From positions 1 through 31,089 of the forward strand of contig JAFVGB010000017.1 of NCBI GenBank assembly GCA_017475185.1: a stretch of DNA of 31,089 nt, written 5' to 3'. The first letter of the stretch is position 1, and each line of letters opens with the position of its first letter. This DNA comes from Clostridia bacterium (GTDB taxonomy: Bacteria > Bacillota_A > Clostridia > TANB77 > CAG-508). The translations under genes and the position numbers were made by a program. Positions 8,800 to 16,422 of the stretch are shown here, in pieces. The notes under the pieces are model-generated. The model had not been told where the DNA came from. It worked only from the letters and a program-made list of their open reading frames with translations, and ran no database searches.

Positions 8800-9393
8800 T
8801 TATTGTATTTTTACATTGTTTTGAGAATTATTGTTTTCTTGTTTTTCTTCATCATTACTATCTTTTTTATATGTTATCAATATTCTTAACAATGCAAATA
8901 AACATATTATAAATAAAATGAAAAATACTATTCCTACTGGAGTTCTTAGAAATGTGATTATATTTCCTATTTTGTGATAGTTTTTTATCACTTTTCCTGA
9001 AATATCAGCTTCATTAAATTGATAGCTTACTCCATTACTTTCTGCTGTTATAACTTTATTTACTATATTTACTTTTTTTATTTCTGCAACTTTGTCACAA
9101 TAATATGTTTTATTACCGCCATATACTATGTAGTCTCCTGCTTTTAATTCGCCTACATCAAGCTTTTTAGCAATCACTAGATCTCCTTTTTCTGCTGCTT
9201 CTGGTCTTGACTCAGTTCTCATTATAAAAAATCTGTATCTGCCAAATGCCAAGTCATTTGCTTTAACTGTTGACGCAAGCGTTATTAGCGATAATATTAG
9301 TATTGTCAATGAAAATATTACTATGAAAACTTGAAGAAATCTTTTTTTAGTACGTATATCACGACTTTTCTTTTGTTTTTTATTCTCTTCCAT
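8800..9393 (-). CDS. Signal-peptidase-I-like protein lacking the catalytic residues
   Basis: 197 residues with the layout of a SipW-type peptidase: N-terminal membrane helix (about 21-42), a motif region FFIMRTESRPEAAEKGDLVIAKK, a GELKAGDYIVY strand, GKVIKNYHKIG, and a C-terminal helix after FLRTPVGI. The catalytic motif MSGSMEP of the neighbour is replaced by MRTESRPE (58-65): an ungapped alignment puts Glu61 at the nucleophile site, with Ser62 shifted by one. The base His is Asp100 (CDKVAEI for VHRITKV), and the KGDNN box is AESNG (117-121). It is therefore probably inactive. As first gene of the operon it may be a chaperone, scaffold or regulator of the active peptidase. AAAGGAAA precedes the start. 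Confidence 0.75.
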   Translation of the reverse strand: MEENKKQKKSRDIRTKKRFLQVFIVIFSLTILILSLITLASTVKANDLAFGRYRFFIMRTESRPEAAEKGDLVIAKKLDVGELKAGDYIVYGGNKTYYCDKVAEIKKVNIVNKVITAESNGVSYQFNEADISGKVIKNYHKIGNIITFLRTPVGIVFFILFIICLFALLRILITYKKDSNDEEKQENNNSQNNVKIQ

Positions 9394-9424
9394 AACATTT
9401 TCCTTTCATTGTGCTTGTAATTTT

Positions 9425-9453
9425 AGGATAGCATCTTCATAAATTTTTTACAA
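9425..9453 (-). promoter_or_regulatory. Sigma-A-type promoter of the fibre operon
   Basis: On the minus strand TTGTAA (9448-9453) and TATCCT (9425-9430) are spaced by 17 bp, giving a start about 25 nt before the first operon gene. Direct repeats lie just upstream. Confidence 0.55.
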
Positions 9454-9473
9454 GTAGTTTTTTAAATTTAATT

Positions 9474-9506
9474 TTTTTGTAATATTTTTGTAACATTATT
9501 GTAATA
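9474..9506 (-). repeat. Three 11-bp direct repeats upstream of the fibre operon promoter
   Basis: Three contiguous units, TTTTTGTAATA, TTTTTGTAACA and TTATTGTAATA on the plus strand, end 20 bp upstream of the -35 box at 9453. Read with the operon each contains TTACAA. An 11-bp period puts each unit on the same face of the helix, the usual arrangement for direct-repeat sites of OmpR/PhoB-type response regulators. The remaining stretch 9507-9622 is plain AT-rich sequence in which I see nothing. Confidence 0.45.
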
Positions 9507-9622
9507 TTTCAATTTAAAAAGATACTAGGGCATCATATTTTACATGTTATTTTTTTAAATTTCATTTGAAAAAATTTTTTTATTTTATACTTTTATTTTT
9601 TTGTTTAATTAATCTAATTTTT

Positions 9623-9656
9623 AAAAAAATAACGATTCAAACAATTTGAATCGTTA
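9623..9656 (-). terminator. Rho-independent terminator of the M18 aminopeptidase gene
   Basis: A perfect 12-bp stem (9630-9641 with 9645-9656, core AACGATTC/GAATCGTT) with a 3-nt loop is followed on the minus strand by seven T. It starts 9 nt after the stop codon. Confidence 0.9.
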
Positions 9657-9665
9657 CTATTTATT

Positions 9666-11069
9666 TTAATTTTCAAAAAATGCTTTATACATTTTATATG
9701 CAGAATATACATCAAATTTACTTGTTACTTCATATGGTGCATGCATTGAAAGTACTGGAACACCACAGTCTATTACGTCCATTCCTTTATTTGCAAGAAT
9801 GTATGCGATTGTTCCTCCACCGCCAAGATCTACTCTTCCAAGTTCTGAAATTTGATATTTAATATCATTCGTTTCTAATAAATTACGTATCCATGCTACA
9901 AACTCAGCATTTGCATCTGATGCTCCTGATTTTCCTCTTGCTCCTGTATATTTATTTACACCAACTCCTCTTCCTAAGAATGCTGAGTTATTTCTCTCAG
10001 ATGCAGATGCATATATTGGATCAAATCCTGCATCTACATCTGCTGACAACATTTTTGAATTTACAAATACTTTATCTAGTAAGTTTGGTTTATTAATATT
10101 CATTTTATTTAATATCTCTGAAATGAATGTATCAAACACATGTGATTCCATTCCTGTGTTTCCCATACTTCCTATTTCTTCTTTGTCAACTATCATACAT
10201 ACTGCTGTATTTGTTGGATTTTCAACTTCTAGTATTGCTGTTAATGATGTATATACACATATTTTATCATCTTGTCCATATGCTGCTACCATACTATTGT
10301 CAAATCCTAGTGTTCTAGCCTTGAATGCTGGCACTAGTTCTATTTCTGAGCTTAAGAAATCTATTTCTGTTATTCCATATTTTTCGTTTAGTATATTTAA
10401 TATATTTAATTTTACTCTTTCAGACACATCTTTGTCATCGTATGGAATACTTCCTATTAATAAGTTTAAGTCTTCCCCTTTTACTCCTTCTTTTAATTTT
10501 CTTTCCATTTGTTCTTGTGCTAAGTGTGGTAATAAGTCTGTAATTGTGAAAATTGGATCCATTTCATCTTCACCAATACATATTTCGATTTTTTCACCAT
10601 TTGCTTTTACAATTACTCCATGAATTGCAAGTGGAATAGTTGTCCATTGATATTTTTTTATCCCTCCATAATAGTGTGTTTTTAAGTATGCAAATTCTCC
10701 ATCTTCATATATTGGGTTTGGTTTTAAATCTAATCTTGGTGAATCAGCATGTGCTCCTATTATGTGTAATCCATTTTCTATTGGTTCTTTTCCAATTACT
10801 GCTAAATATATGTTTTTATCTCTGTTTATATAGTAAATTTTATCTCCAGGTTTCAATGTTTTCATTGTATTTATATCCTTGAAACCAGCTTTTTCTGCCA
10901 TTTCTTTTGATGTTTTTACTATTTCTCTTTCTGTTTTACTTTTATTTAAGTAGCCCATATAACCATTACAATAGTTGAAGATTTCGTTTCTTTGCTTTTC
11001 TGTTAAACCTTCCCAACCATTTTTCTTTTGGTTAAATAATTTTTCCTTTAACTTTGTTGCGTCTGACAT
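9666..11069 (-). CDS. M18 family aminopeptidase
   Basis: 467 residues, normal for the bacterial M18 group of zinc aminopeptidases, which release N-terminal residues from peptides in the cytosol as large oligomers. Metal-binding motifs are visible: GAHADSPRLDLKPNP with His107, VDKEEIGSMGNTGMESH (about 294-310) with the catalytic Glu pair, SADVDAGFDP (about 343), and the late His443 in LSMHAPYEVTSKFDVY. No signal peptide. The start is supported by AGAAAGGAG about 10 nt upstream. It has its own promoter and terminator. The leader between promoter and start carries a double GGGACGGTC repeat. Substrate preference (acidic or general) cannot be told from sequence. Confidence 0.93.
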   Translation of the reverse strand: MSDATKLKEKLFNQKKNGWEGLTEKQRNEIFNYCNGYMGYLNKSKTEREIVKTSKEMAEKAGFKDINTMKTLKPGDKIYYINRDKNIYLAVIGKEPIENGLHIIGAHADSPRLDLKPNPIYEDGEFAYLKTHYYGGIKKYQWTTIPLAIHGVIVKANGEKIEICIGEDEMDPIFTITDLLPHLAQEQMERKLKEGVKGEDLNLLIGSIPYDDKDVSERVKLNILNILNEKYGITEIDFLSSEIELVPAFKARTLGFDNSMVAAYGQDDKICVYTSLTAILEVENPTNTAVCMIVDKEEIGSMGNTGMESHVFDTFISEILNKMNINKPNLLDKVFVNSKMLSADVDAGFDPIYASASERNNSAFLGRGVGVNKYTGARGKSGASDANAEFVAWIRNLLETNDIKYQISELGRVDLGGGGTIAYILANKGMDVIDCGVPVLSMHAPYEVTSKFDVYSAYKMYKAFFEN

Positions 11070-11090
11070 TTAATAAATCTCCTTTCTTTT

Positions 11091-11154
11091 GAAACATTTT
11101 GGGACGGTCTTTTTTTGTTTCATTTTTGAAACATTTAGGGGACGGTCTTGTTTC
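11091..11154 (+). repeat. Two-unit GGGACGGTC palindromic repeat (left copy)
   Basis: Two units, 11091-11121 and 11128-11154, each begin GAAACATTT, contain GGGACGGTCTT and end GTTTC, so GAAAC/GTTTC ends can pair. They are separated by 6 nt (ATTTTT). The arrangement recurs inverted at 13168-13232. Similar GGGACGG-containing intergenic repeats are widespread in Clostridia and look like REP-type non-autonomous elements; that link is from general knowledge, and no transposase is in this window. Confidence 0.8.
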
Positions 11155-11169
11155 AATTACTTTTGTTTT

Positions 11170-11218
11170 ATTATATCAATTCTGTTCAAATTATATCACT
11201 ACATTTTTTCCAAAACAA
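11170..11218 (-). promoter_or_regulatory. Promoter(s) of the M18 aminopeptidase gene
   Basis: On the minus strand TTGTTT (11213-11218) and an extended -10 TGATATAAT (-10 at 11190-11195) are 17 bp apart. A second extended -10 TGATATAAT lies 20 bp downstream (11170-11175) and may be an alternative start. Both place the GGGACGGTC repeat in the transcribed leader. Confidence 0.45.
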
Positions 11219-11273
11219 GGAAATTTATTCATTTTTTATTCTTGTCTAGTAGTAATTTTTTTAATTTCCTTAT

Positions 11274-11343
11274 ACTAAAAAAGAGATGTAATATAATTGA
11301 AGTGAACTCTATGTTGTTCACTTCAATTTTATTACATCTCTTT
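11274..11343 (-). terminator. Long-stem terminator-like hairpin after phosphoglucomutase
   Basis: Bases 11280-11307 pair with 11316-11343: 28 bp with a single mismatch and an 8-nt loop. On the minus strand the stem runs into six T, so it can terminate the phosphoglucomutase transcript, whose stop codon is 68 nt upstream. The stem is about twice as long as the other terminators here. Confidence 0.75.
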
Positions 11344-11411
11344 CTTACTATTTTATTTTAAAGTTTTACTTTGAAAAATTAATGCTTTATGAGTATTTTT
11401 CTTCTTATTTA

Positions 11412-13142
11412 TTAAATGTTTCCCCAATGCTCCTTTAATGCTTCTAGTTGTTTAGCTGATTTTTCACTGCTATCTGTACAAACTCCGCAATAGAATTTGA
11501 TTTTAGGTTCTGTTCCTGATGGACGTACACAGCACCAACTTGAATTTTCCAGGTCAAAGTATAATACGTTAGAATTTGGTAATCCTGTTTCATGTGTATC
11601 ACCTGTTTGTAAGTCTTTCACTATATTTTCTTTGTAATCTCTAAATTCTAACACTTTTAACCCTGCTAATTCTGTTGGAGGATTGCTACGCAACTTATCC
11701 ATTATAGATTTGATTTTTTCTGCTCCTTCAATACCTTTGAATGTAAGTGCTATTTGACCTTCTTTGTAGTATCCATATTTTTTATAGATATTATCCATTT
11801 GTTCATAAGCGCTTATTCCTTTTGATTTATAATATGCTGCTGCTTCGCATGTTGCCATTACTGCTACTATTCCATCTTTATCTCTTGCATGTGTTCCTAC
11901 AAGGCATCCGTAGCTTTCTTCGAATCCAAAGACATATTCATAGTTTCCTCCAGCTTGTTCGAATTGTTTTATTTTTTCTCCTATCCATTTGAATCCTGTT
12001 AGAACTTCAAACAATTTCATATTATATTCTTTTGCCATCGCTTTTGTTAAGTCAGATGATACTATTGTTGTTATAATTGCTCCATTTTCTGGCAATATTC
12101 CTTTTTCCTTCTTTTGTGATAATTCATATTCTGCTATAAATAGTGCTGACATATTTCCTGTAAACATTTCATATTCTGGTGTTTCTCCGTTTGTATTCTT
12201 TTTTACGAAAACCCCTAATCTGTCTGCATCTGGATCATTTGCTAAAATTATGTCTGCATCAACTTTTTTTGCTAAATCTAATGCTAATGCAAATGCTTTG
12301 GGATCTTCTGGATTTGGATAACTTACTGTTGGAAATTCACCATCTGGTTTTTCTTGTTCTGGGACAACATATACATTTTCAAACCCTAATTCTTTTAGAA
12401 CTGTTTGTACTGGTATATTTCCTGTTCCATGAAGTGGTGTATATACAATTTTTAAATCTTTTGCATTATTTTTTATAGCTTCTGGATTTAATACTAAACT
12501 TTTTAGAGTATCTATATATTTTCTATCTAATTCCTCTCCAACAACATTATATAACCCTTTATTTATTGCTTCTTCTAAATCCATCATTTTTATAGTTGAA
12601 TAATCTGTTATTGCATTTACTTCTGATATTATTTCTCCATCTATTGGTGGAACTATTTGAGCCCCATCTTCCCAATATACTTTGTATCCGTTATATTCTG
12701 GTGGATTATGGCTTGCTGTTACTACTATTCCAGCAACACATCCTAATTCCCTTACTGCAAATGATAATACTGGTGTTGGTCTTAATGTATCAAATCTATA
12801 TGTTTTTATTCCATTAGCATTCAAGCATAATGCAGCCCATCTACTAAATTCAGGAGAAAATCTTCTTGAGTCAAAAGCAATTACTACCCCTTTATCTTGT
12901 TTTCCTGTTTTAATTATATAATTTGCTAGACCTTGTGTTGCTTTTGTAACTGTATATTTATTCATTCTATTTGTTCCTGCGCCAATTACTCCCCTTAACC
13001 CGGCAGTTCCAAATTCCAAATCTTTGTAAAATCTTTCTTTAATCTCATTTTCATCATCTTTGATTTTTTCTAATTCTTGGTGTGTTTCATCATCAAATGT
13101 TTCGCTTGTTCTCCAATAATTATATTTTTCTTGAAATTCCAT
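11412..13142 (-). CDS. Phosphoglucomutase / phosphomannomutase (alpha-D-phosphohexomutase family)
   Basis: 576 residues from the ATG at 13142, chosen because AGAAAGGA lies 8-9 nt upstream and the length matches PgcA-type enzymes; an in-frame ATG at 13187 lacks this support and would add 15 residues. The enzyme interconverts glucose-1- and glucose-6-phosphate (or mannose equivalents) to feed nucleotide-sugar synthesis. Family motifs: GTAGLRG (45-51), the active-site loop TASHNPPEYNGYK with phosphoserine Ser144, metal-binding DPDADRLG in the middle, the sugar-binding GFEESYG loop, and the phosphate-binding RPSGTEPK near the C-terminus. It is likely to supply substrate to the UDP-sugar pyrophosphorylase at 16423-17667. 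It is transcribed alone, with a leader that contains a double GGGACGGTC repeat. Confidence 0.95.
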   Translation of the reverse strand: MEFQEKYNYWRTSETFDDETHQELEKIKDDENEIKERFYKDLEFGTAGLRGVIGAGTNRMNKYTVTKATQGLANYIIKTGKQDKGVVIAFDSRRFSPEFSRWAALCLNANGIKTYRFDTLRPTPVLSFAVRELGCVAGIVVTASHNPPEYNGYKVYWEDGAQIVPPIDGEIISEVNAITDYSTIKMMDLEEAINKGLYNVVGEELDRKYIDTLKSLVLNPEAIKNNAKDLKIVYTPLHGTGNIPVQTVLKELGFENVYVVPEQEKPDGEFPTVSYPNPEDPKAFALALDLAKKVDADIILANDPDADRLGVFVKKNTNGETPEYEMFTGNMSALFIAEYELSQKKEKGILPENGAIITTIVSSDLTKAMAKEYNMKLFEVLTGFKWIGEKIKQFEQAGGNYEYVFGFEESYGCLVGTHARDKDGIVAVMATCEAAAYYKSKGISAYEQMDNIYKKYGYYKEGQIALTFKGIEGAEKIKSIMDKLRSNPPTELAGLKVLEFRDYKENIVKDLQTGDTHETGLPNSNVLYFDLENSSWCCVRPSGTEPKIKFYCGVCTDSSEKSAKQLEALKEHWGNI

Positions 13143-13167
13143 TGATATCATCCTTTCTTTTTTAAAA

Positions 13168-13232
13168 CTTTTCAAGACCGTCCCCAAAATGTTTCATTTT
13201 TGAAGCATTTTAAGACCGTCCCGGATTGTTTC
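13168..13232 (-). repeat. Two-unit GGGACGGTC palindromic repeat (right copy, inverted)
   Basis: Reading the minus strand from 13232, a 31-nt unit (GAAACAATCC then GGGACGGTCTT, ending GCTTC), a 6-nt spacer and a 28-nt unit (GAAACATTTT then GGGGACGGTCTTG) repeat the order and lengths of the copy at 11091-11154 in opposite orientation. It lies entirely between the phosphoglucomutase promoter and its ribosome binding site, so it is transcribed as leader RNA. Confidence 0.8.
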
Positions 13233-13245
13233 ATTTTATAAAGCT

Positions 13246-13274
13246 ATAATATCAGAATTGTAAAAATATAACAA
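13246..13274 (-). promoter_or_regulatory. Promoter of the phosphoglucomutase gene
   Basis: On the minus strand TTGTTA (13269-13274) and TATTAT (13246-13251) are 17 bp apart, with TGA directly before the -10 (extended -10). Transcription would begin about 7-10 nt before the GGGACGGTC repeat. Confidence 0.6.
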
Positions 13275-13303
13275 GGTGATTTTATAATTTTTATCTGTTT
13301 TAT

Positions 13304-14206
13304 TTAAAGTACCAATCCTAAAACTAAAATACTGAAATTTTCACTGTATATTTCACTAAATTGTTCTACGGATAATGGGTTTTCCCCTATTCCTGCTTCT
13401 ATTGTATATCCTGGTCTGTTATAGTTTTGTATAAACCAATCTTTATATCCTGCAAAACTTGAATTATATGGCACTTCTGCTAATTCGTATCCACTTACTC
13501 TGCTAAATTGTTGCCCTATAAATTCTGCCATTGGTGGATTATAGTTTTGAAATGTCCAATATATTTCTTTTCCTTGTGTATGATATGCTATTACTAATCT
13601 GAAATTATGTTTTAGAGTAAAATTATAGATTGCTAATGCTTCTCGTGCAACTAGCGGTCCGTCTCCAACATAGTCTCTTGGAGCTGGTTTATTAAATCCT
13701 TGTGAATATTTAATTTCTTTTGCTTGATTCCACCCTGCTGGGAATTGCAAATTTAAATCTACACCATCTATATTAGCTTTCCAACCATTTGGAAATGGAA
13801 TGTTTGGAAAGCTTTTTGCAATTTCTTGCGCACTTTTATATGAGTTATCCACAGTTTTTAAACCACCTGTGACTAAATCTACTCCATCAGGGTTTACCAT
13901 TGGTACAACATATAAACTTACAGCATTAAATAATTGTCTTGCACTAAACTGATTTAATTTTCCATTAATGGCATATTGTGCTGCATAGTCTTCTATAAAT
14001 CTCATTAACACTGGCGCTGTTATCCATTCGTTTGCATGTATTGCCGCATTATAAAATACTTCTTTTTGCCCTATTCCTATTCTAATGTACGGTATTGCTT
14101 TTCCTAATACACTGTATCCTATTGTTCCGATTTCAAGAAATGGATATAGTGATTTTAACTCTTGTATATCACTTTGTAACTTTAGATATGTGTAGCCCTC
14201 TTCCAT
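13304..14206 (-). CDS. M14 family zinc peptidase, gamma-D-glutamyl-diamino-acid endopeptidase type
   Basis: 300 residues forming a carboxypeptidase-A fold. Zinc ligands are His57 and Glu60 in AAIHANEW and His209 in AYHTQG; the catalytic Glu is Glu270 in YTIEAGIG; the substrate-carboxylate region VVPMVNPDGVDL lies at about 100-111. The NLQFPAGWNQAKE motif and the lack of a signal peptide fit the cytosolic endopeptidase I group of Bacilli and Clostridia (YqgT/ENP1), which cleave gamma-D-Glu-diaminopimelate bonds in peptidoglycan fragments during recycling or sporulation. No N-terminal LysM domains are present, unlike some relatives. AGAAGGAGG lies 5 nt before the ATG. It has its own promoter just after the terminator of the VanW gene. 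Confidence 0.88.
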   Translation of the reverse strand: MEEGYTYLKLQSDIQELKSLYPFLEIGTIGYSVLGKAIPYIRIGIGQKEVFYNAAIHANEWITAPVLMRFIEDYAAQYAINGKLNQFSARQLFNAVSLYVVPMVNPDGVDLVTGGLKTVDNSYKSAQEIAKSFPNIPFPNGWKANIDGVDLNLQFPAGWNQAKEIKYSQGFNKPAPRDYVGDGPLVAREALAIYNFTLKHNFRLVIAYHTQGKEIYWTFQNYNPPMAEFIGQQFSRVSGYELAEVPYNSSFAGYKDWFIQNYNRPGYTIEAGIGENPLSVEQFSEIYSENFSILVLGLVL

Positions 14207-14249
14207 TATTACCTCCTTCTATAATGTTCTTATAATTGATTGTATTTTT

Positions 14250-14277
14250 ATTATATATTTATTCAGATTTAGGTCAA
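14250..14277 (-). promoter_or_regulatory. Promoter of the M14 peptidase gene
   Basis: On the minus strand TTGACC (14272-14277) and TATAAT (14250-14255) are 16 bp apart, 44 bp before the start codon and just past the preceding terminator. Confidence 0.6.
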
Positions 14278-14290
14278 AAAGAATCTTGGC

Positions 14291-14329
14291 TACAAAAAAA
14301 TTCCAGTCCTTTTGTAGGATTGGAATTTT
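14291..14329 (-). terminator. Rho-independent terminator of the VanW-family gene
   Basis: A 13-bp stem (14297-14309 with 14317-14329, core TTCCAGTCC/GGATTGGAA, one G-T pair) with a 7-nt loop is followed on the minus strand by seven T. It begins 4 nt after the stop codon. Confidence 0.9.
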
Positions 14330-14333
14330 TATT

Positions 14334-16235
14334 TTAATGATATTTATATGTGTCCGTAGAAAGCCATGTTCTAGAAACAACTTTTCCATTTAAATATAGT
14401 ACTTTATATGTTTGCACTTTATATTTTTTATCTGTTTTTTCAATTGTTTTTGATTCTAATTTTACTTCATATTCTGTATCTTGTTTTAATCCATATATTT
14501 GACATGTTATACTTCCTGGACCTGTATATGCTACTACTTTTATTGGGTAATCTCTATTATTTTTAAATTTAAAATCAGATGATCCTATAGATACCATTGC
14601 ATCATGTCCTGCTGGCACATATGTTACACCTAGTGAATGATTTCTTCTTTCAACAATTTCCAAGTTTGCTCTTAATACAGTATTGTATAATGTAGTTGAT
14701 ACTTGACATATTCCTCCACCTATTCCTGTTGAAAGCTTTCCATTTAAGTATATTGTTGATTCTTTATATCCTGTTCTTGTAGAACACTCTCCAATTAAAT
14801 CATTGTATGAAAATGTTTCTCCTGGCATTACTACTACACTGTTTATACTTCTTGCTGCAATTGCTATATTTGTATTCCTATTAGTGTCTCCTGTTCCATA
14901 TGTTGTTGTGAATGTTGATAATTGATTTGGGAAAGCTCCAGAATCGAGTTTTGCGACAGTCACATCTGGTTTTAGTGTTTTTAAAGGAATTTCATATTCG
15001 TCCTTATCTTCTTGTAATAATTTTTTTGCTTCTTCCACTGTTATTCCAAAATCTAAACCATTTTCTTCTTTATATACTTTGCGAGGATTTGTTGTATAAT
15101 ATGCATTTACTGGTTTTTTATATATTTCCTCGTGAATGCTTTCTATGTTTATTTCTTTTCTTTTAGCATGTTCCACTGGAATTACAAAAGATTTTTCAGT
15201 TCCAATAAATGCGTTTAATATTGATTGTTTAAATCCATTTGTTACTACTTGTATTCCGGCTTTGCTATTTTTAATTACTAATCTATTTCCATCAATAATA
15301 TATGATGATTCTGTTGCTACTCCTGGTATTTCTAGACTTATTTCATCTATTTTATTTTTTAATAGTTCTTCATTATATGAAAATTCTATTTCCAAATTTT
15401 CACCTTTAAACATATTTTGTATTGTTTTATAATTATTATGAACTACATCACTTTCTCTTCCTAGTGTATATGCAGTTTCCACAGCCTTGGTTGTATTAAA
15501 TTTTCCATCAATATCTTGTAGATGTATTTCTTTTGAATAATCTGAATATGTAACTGTAATTATATTATTCTCATTATTATTTAATATATTTTCTAATTTT
15601 TGATTTGCTTCTTCTTTCGACAAGTTTGAAACTTCTATTCCATTTATTTTTGTTCCATTAATTATTTTGTTGCTATTAATATTAATTAATCCAAAAACTG
15701 TTGATATTATTGTAATAAATAAAATTATTAAAATTATTATTAGTAATATTATTAATAATTTTTTTCTTGATTTATTTTGTTTTTTATTTTCTTCTTGATT
15801 AATATTTTGATTTTGGTAACTATTCAAAATTTGATTTTTATTTTTTTGTTGATAATTATTATATTTTTGAATATTGATTTCGCTTTTTTGGTTTTGCTGT
15901 AATTTTTCTAATGCATTGTTATTCTGTAATTTTTGTTTTACCACATTACCATTATTTTCTTTTTTTATTGCTTGTAATTTTTTTTCTTTTTCAATATCTT
16001 CTTTTCTAATAATTTGAAATACTTTTGTGTCACCTGTTGTATCTCTGTTTTCATTCATATTTTTATTTTTTATTGTAATACTATTTTCAGTTGTTTTTTT
16101 AGAAATTCTATTAGGCACATTTTCTTTGTAATTTTGATTATATTTTTTTTGAATATTATTATTTTTTTTGTTATTCATTTCTTGAGATTTGTTATCTCTA
16201 TTTTTTATTTCTTCCCTTTTTTCCATCTTTTCCAT
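14334..16235 (-). CDS. VanW-family membrane protein with peptidoglycan-binding-like domains
   Basis: 633 residues. A very long cytosolic N-terminus (1-157) rich in Asn, Lys and Gln is followed by one membrane helix (about 159-184). The extracellular part has a domain like those found next to VanW domains (INGIEVSNLSKEEA, about 197-300), a second such region, then the VanW domain (about 445-600) with its FSYNDLIGECSTRTGY, GGGICQVSTTLYN and RRNHSLGVTYVPAGHDA motifs. The tail resembles a short G5-type strand pair. VanW proteins accompany cell-wall and sporulation functions in Gram-positives, but their biochemical activity is not established. TTGGAG lies 7 nt before the ATG; no clear promoter was found in 16236-16380. 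Monocistronic. Confidence 0.85.
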   Translation of the reverse strand: MEKMEKREEIKNRDNKSQEMNNKKNNNIQKKYNQNYKENVPNRISKKTTENSITIKNKNMNENRDTTGDTKVFQIIRKEDIEKEKKLQAIKKENNGNVVKQKLQNNNALEKLQQNQKSEINIQKYNNYQQKNKNQILNSYQNQNINQEENKKQNKSRKKLLIILLIIILIILFITIISTVFGLININSNKIINGTKINGIEVSNLSKEEANQKLENILNNNENNIITVTYSDYSKEIHLQDIDGKFNTTKAVETAYTLGRESDVVHNNYKTIQNMFKGENLEIEFSYNEELLKNKIDEISLEIPGVATESSYIIDGNRLVIKNSKAGIQVVTNGFKQSILNAFIGTEKSFVIPVEHAKRKEINIESIHEEIYKKPVNAYYTTNPRKVYKEENGLDFGITVEEAKKLLQEDKDEYEIPLKTLKPDVTVAKLDSGAFPNQLSTFTTTYGTGDTNRNTNIAIAARSINSVVVMPGETFSYNDLIGECSTRTGYKESTIYLNGKLSTGIGGGICQVSTTLYNTVLRANLEIVERRNHSLGVTYVPAGHDAMVSIGSSDFKFKNNRDYPIKVVAYTGPGSITCQIYGLKQDTEYEVKLESKTIEKTDKKYKVQTYKVLYLNGKVVSRTWLSTDTYKYH

Positions 16236-16383
16236 ACATTACTCCAATTATTCATATTATATTAAATTATATATTACAAATTAATAATTATGCTAATTAT
16301 TTAGCACCTACTTAATATTATCTCATAAATTTGTAAATTTGTAAATTATTTTCTTTAATATATTAATTCCTTATTTTAGTGCA

Positions 16384-16419
16384 AAAAAATACTAGTAACT
16401 TATATTACTAGTATTTTTT
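16384..16419 (-). terminator. Rho-independent terminator of the UDP-sugar pyrophosphorylase gene
   Basis: A perfect 15-bp stem (16384-16398 with 16405-16419, core TACTAGTAA/TTACTAGTA) with a 6-nt loop ends in a T run on the minus strand, 4 nt after the stop codon. Confidence 0.9.
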
Positions 16420-16422
16420 ATA

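Larger units (their letters stand above)
11070..11411. other. 342-bp intergenic region between the M18 and phosphoglucomutase genes
   Basis: No gene is seen. Going with transcription (high to low coordinates) it holds the long terminator hairpin of the phosphoglucomutase gene (11280-11343), plain AT-rich sequence, a promoter at 11170-11218 and a double GGGACGGTC repeat in the M18 leader (11091-11154). Confidence 0.8.

Noticed and set aside
13143..13187. 15-residue N-terminal extension of phosphoglucomutase
   Set aside because: It would translate through the better-placed ribosome site and into the repeat leader; the ATG at 13142 fits the family length.
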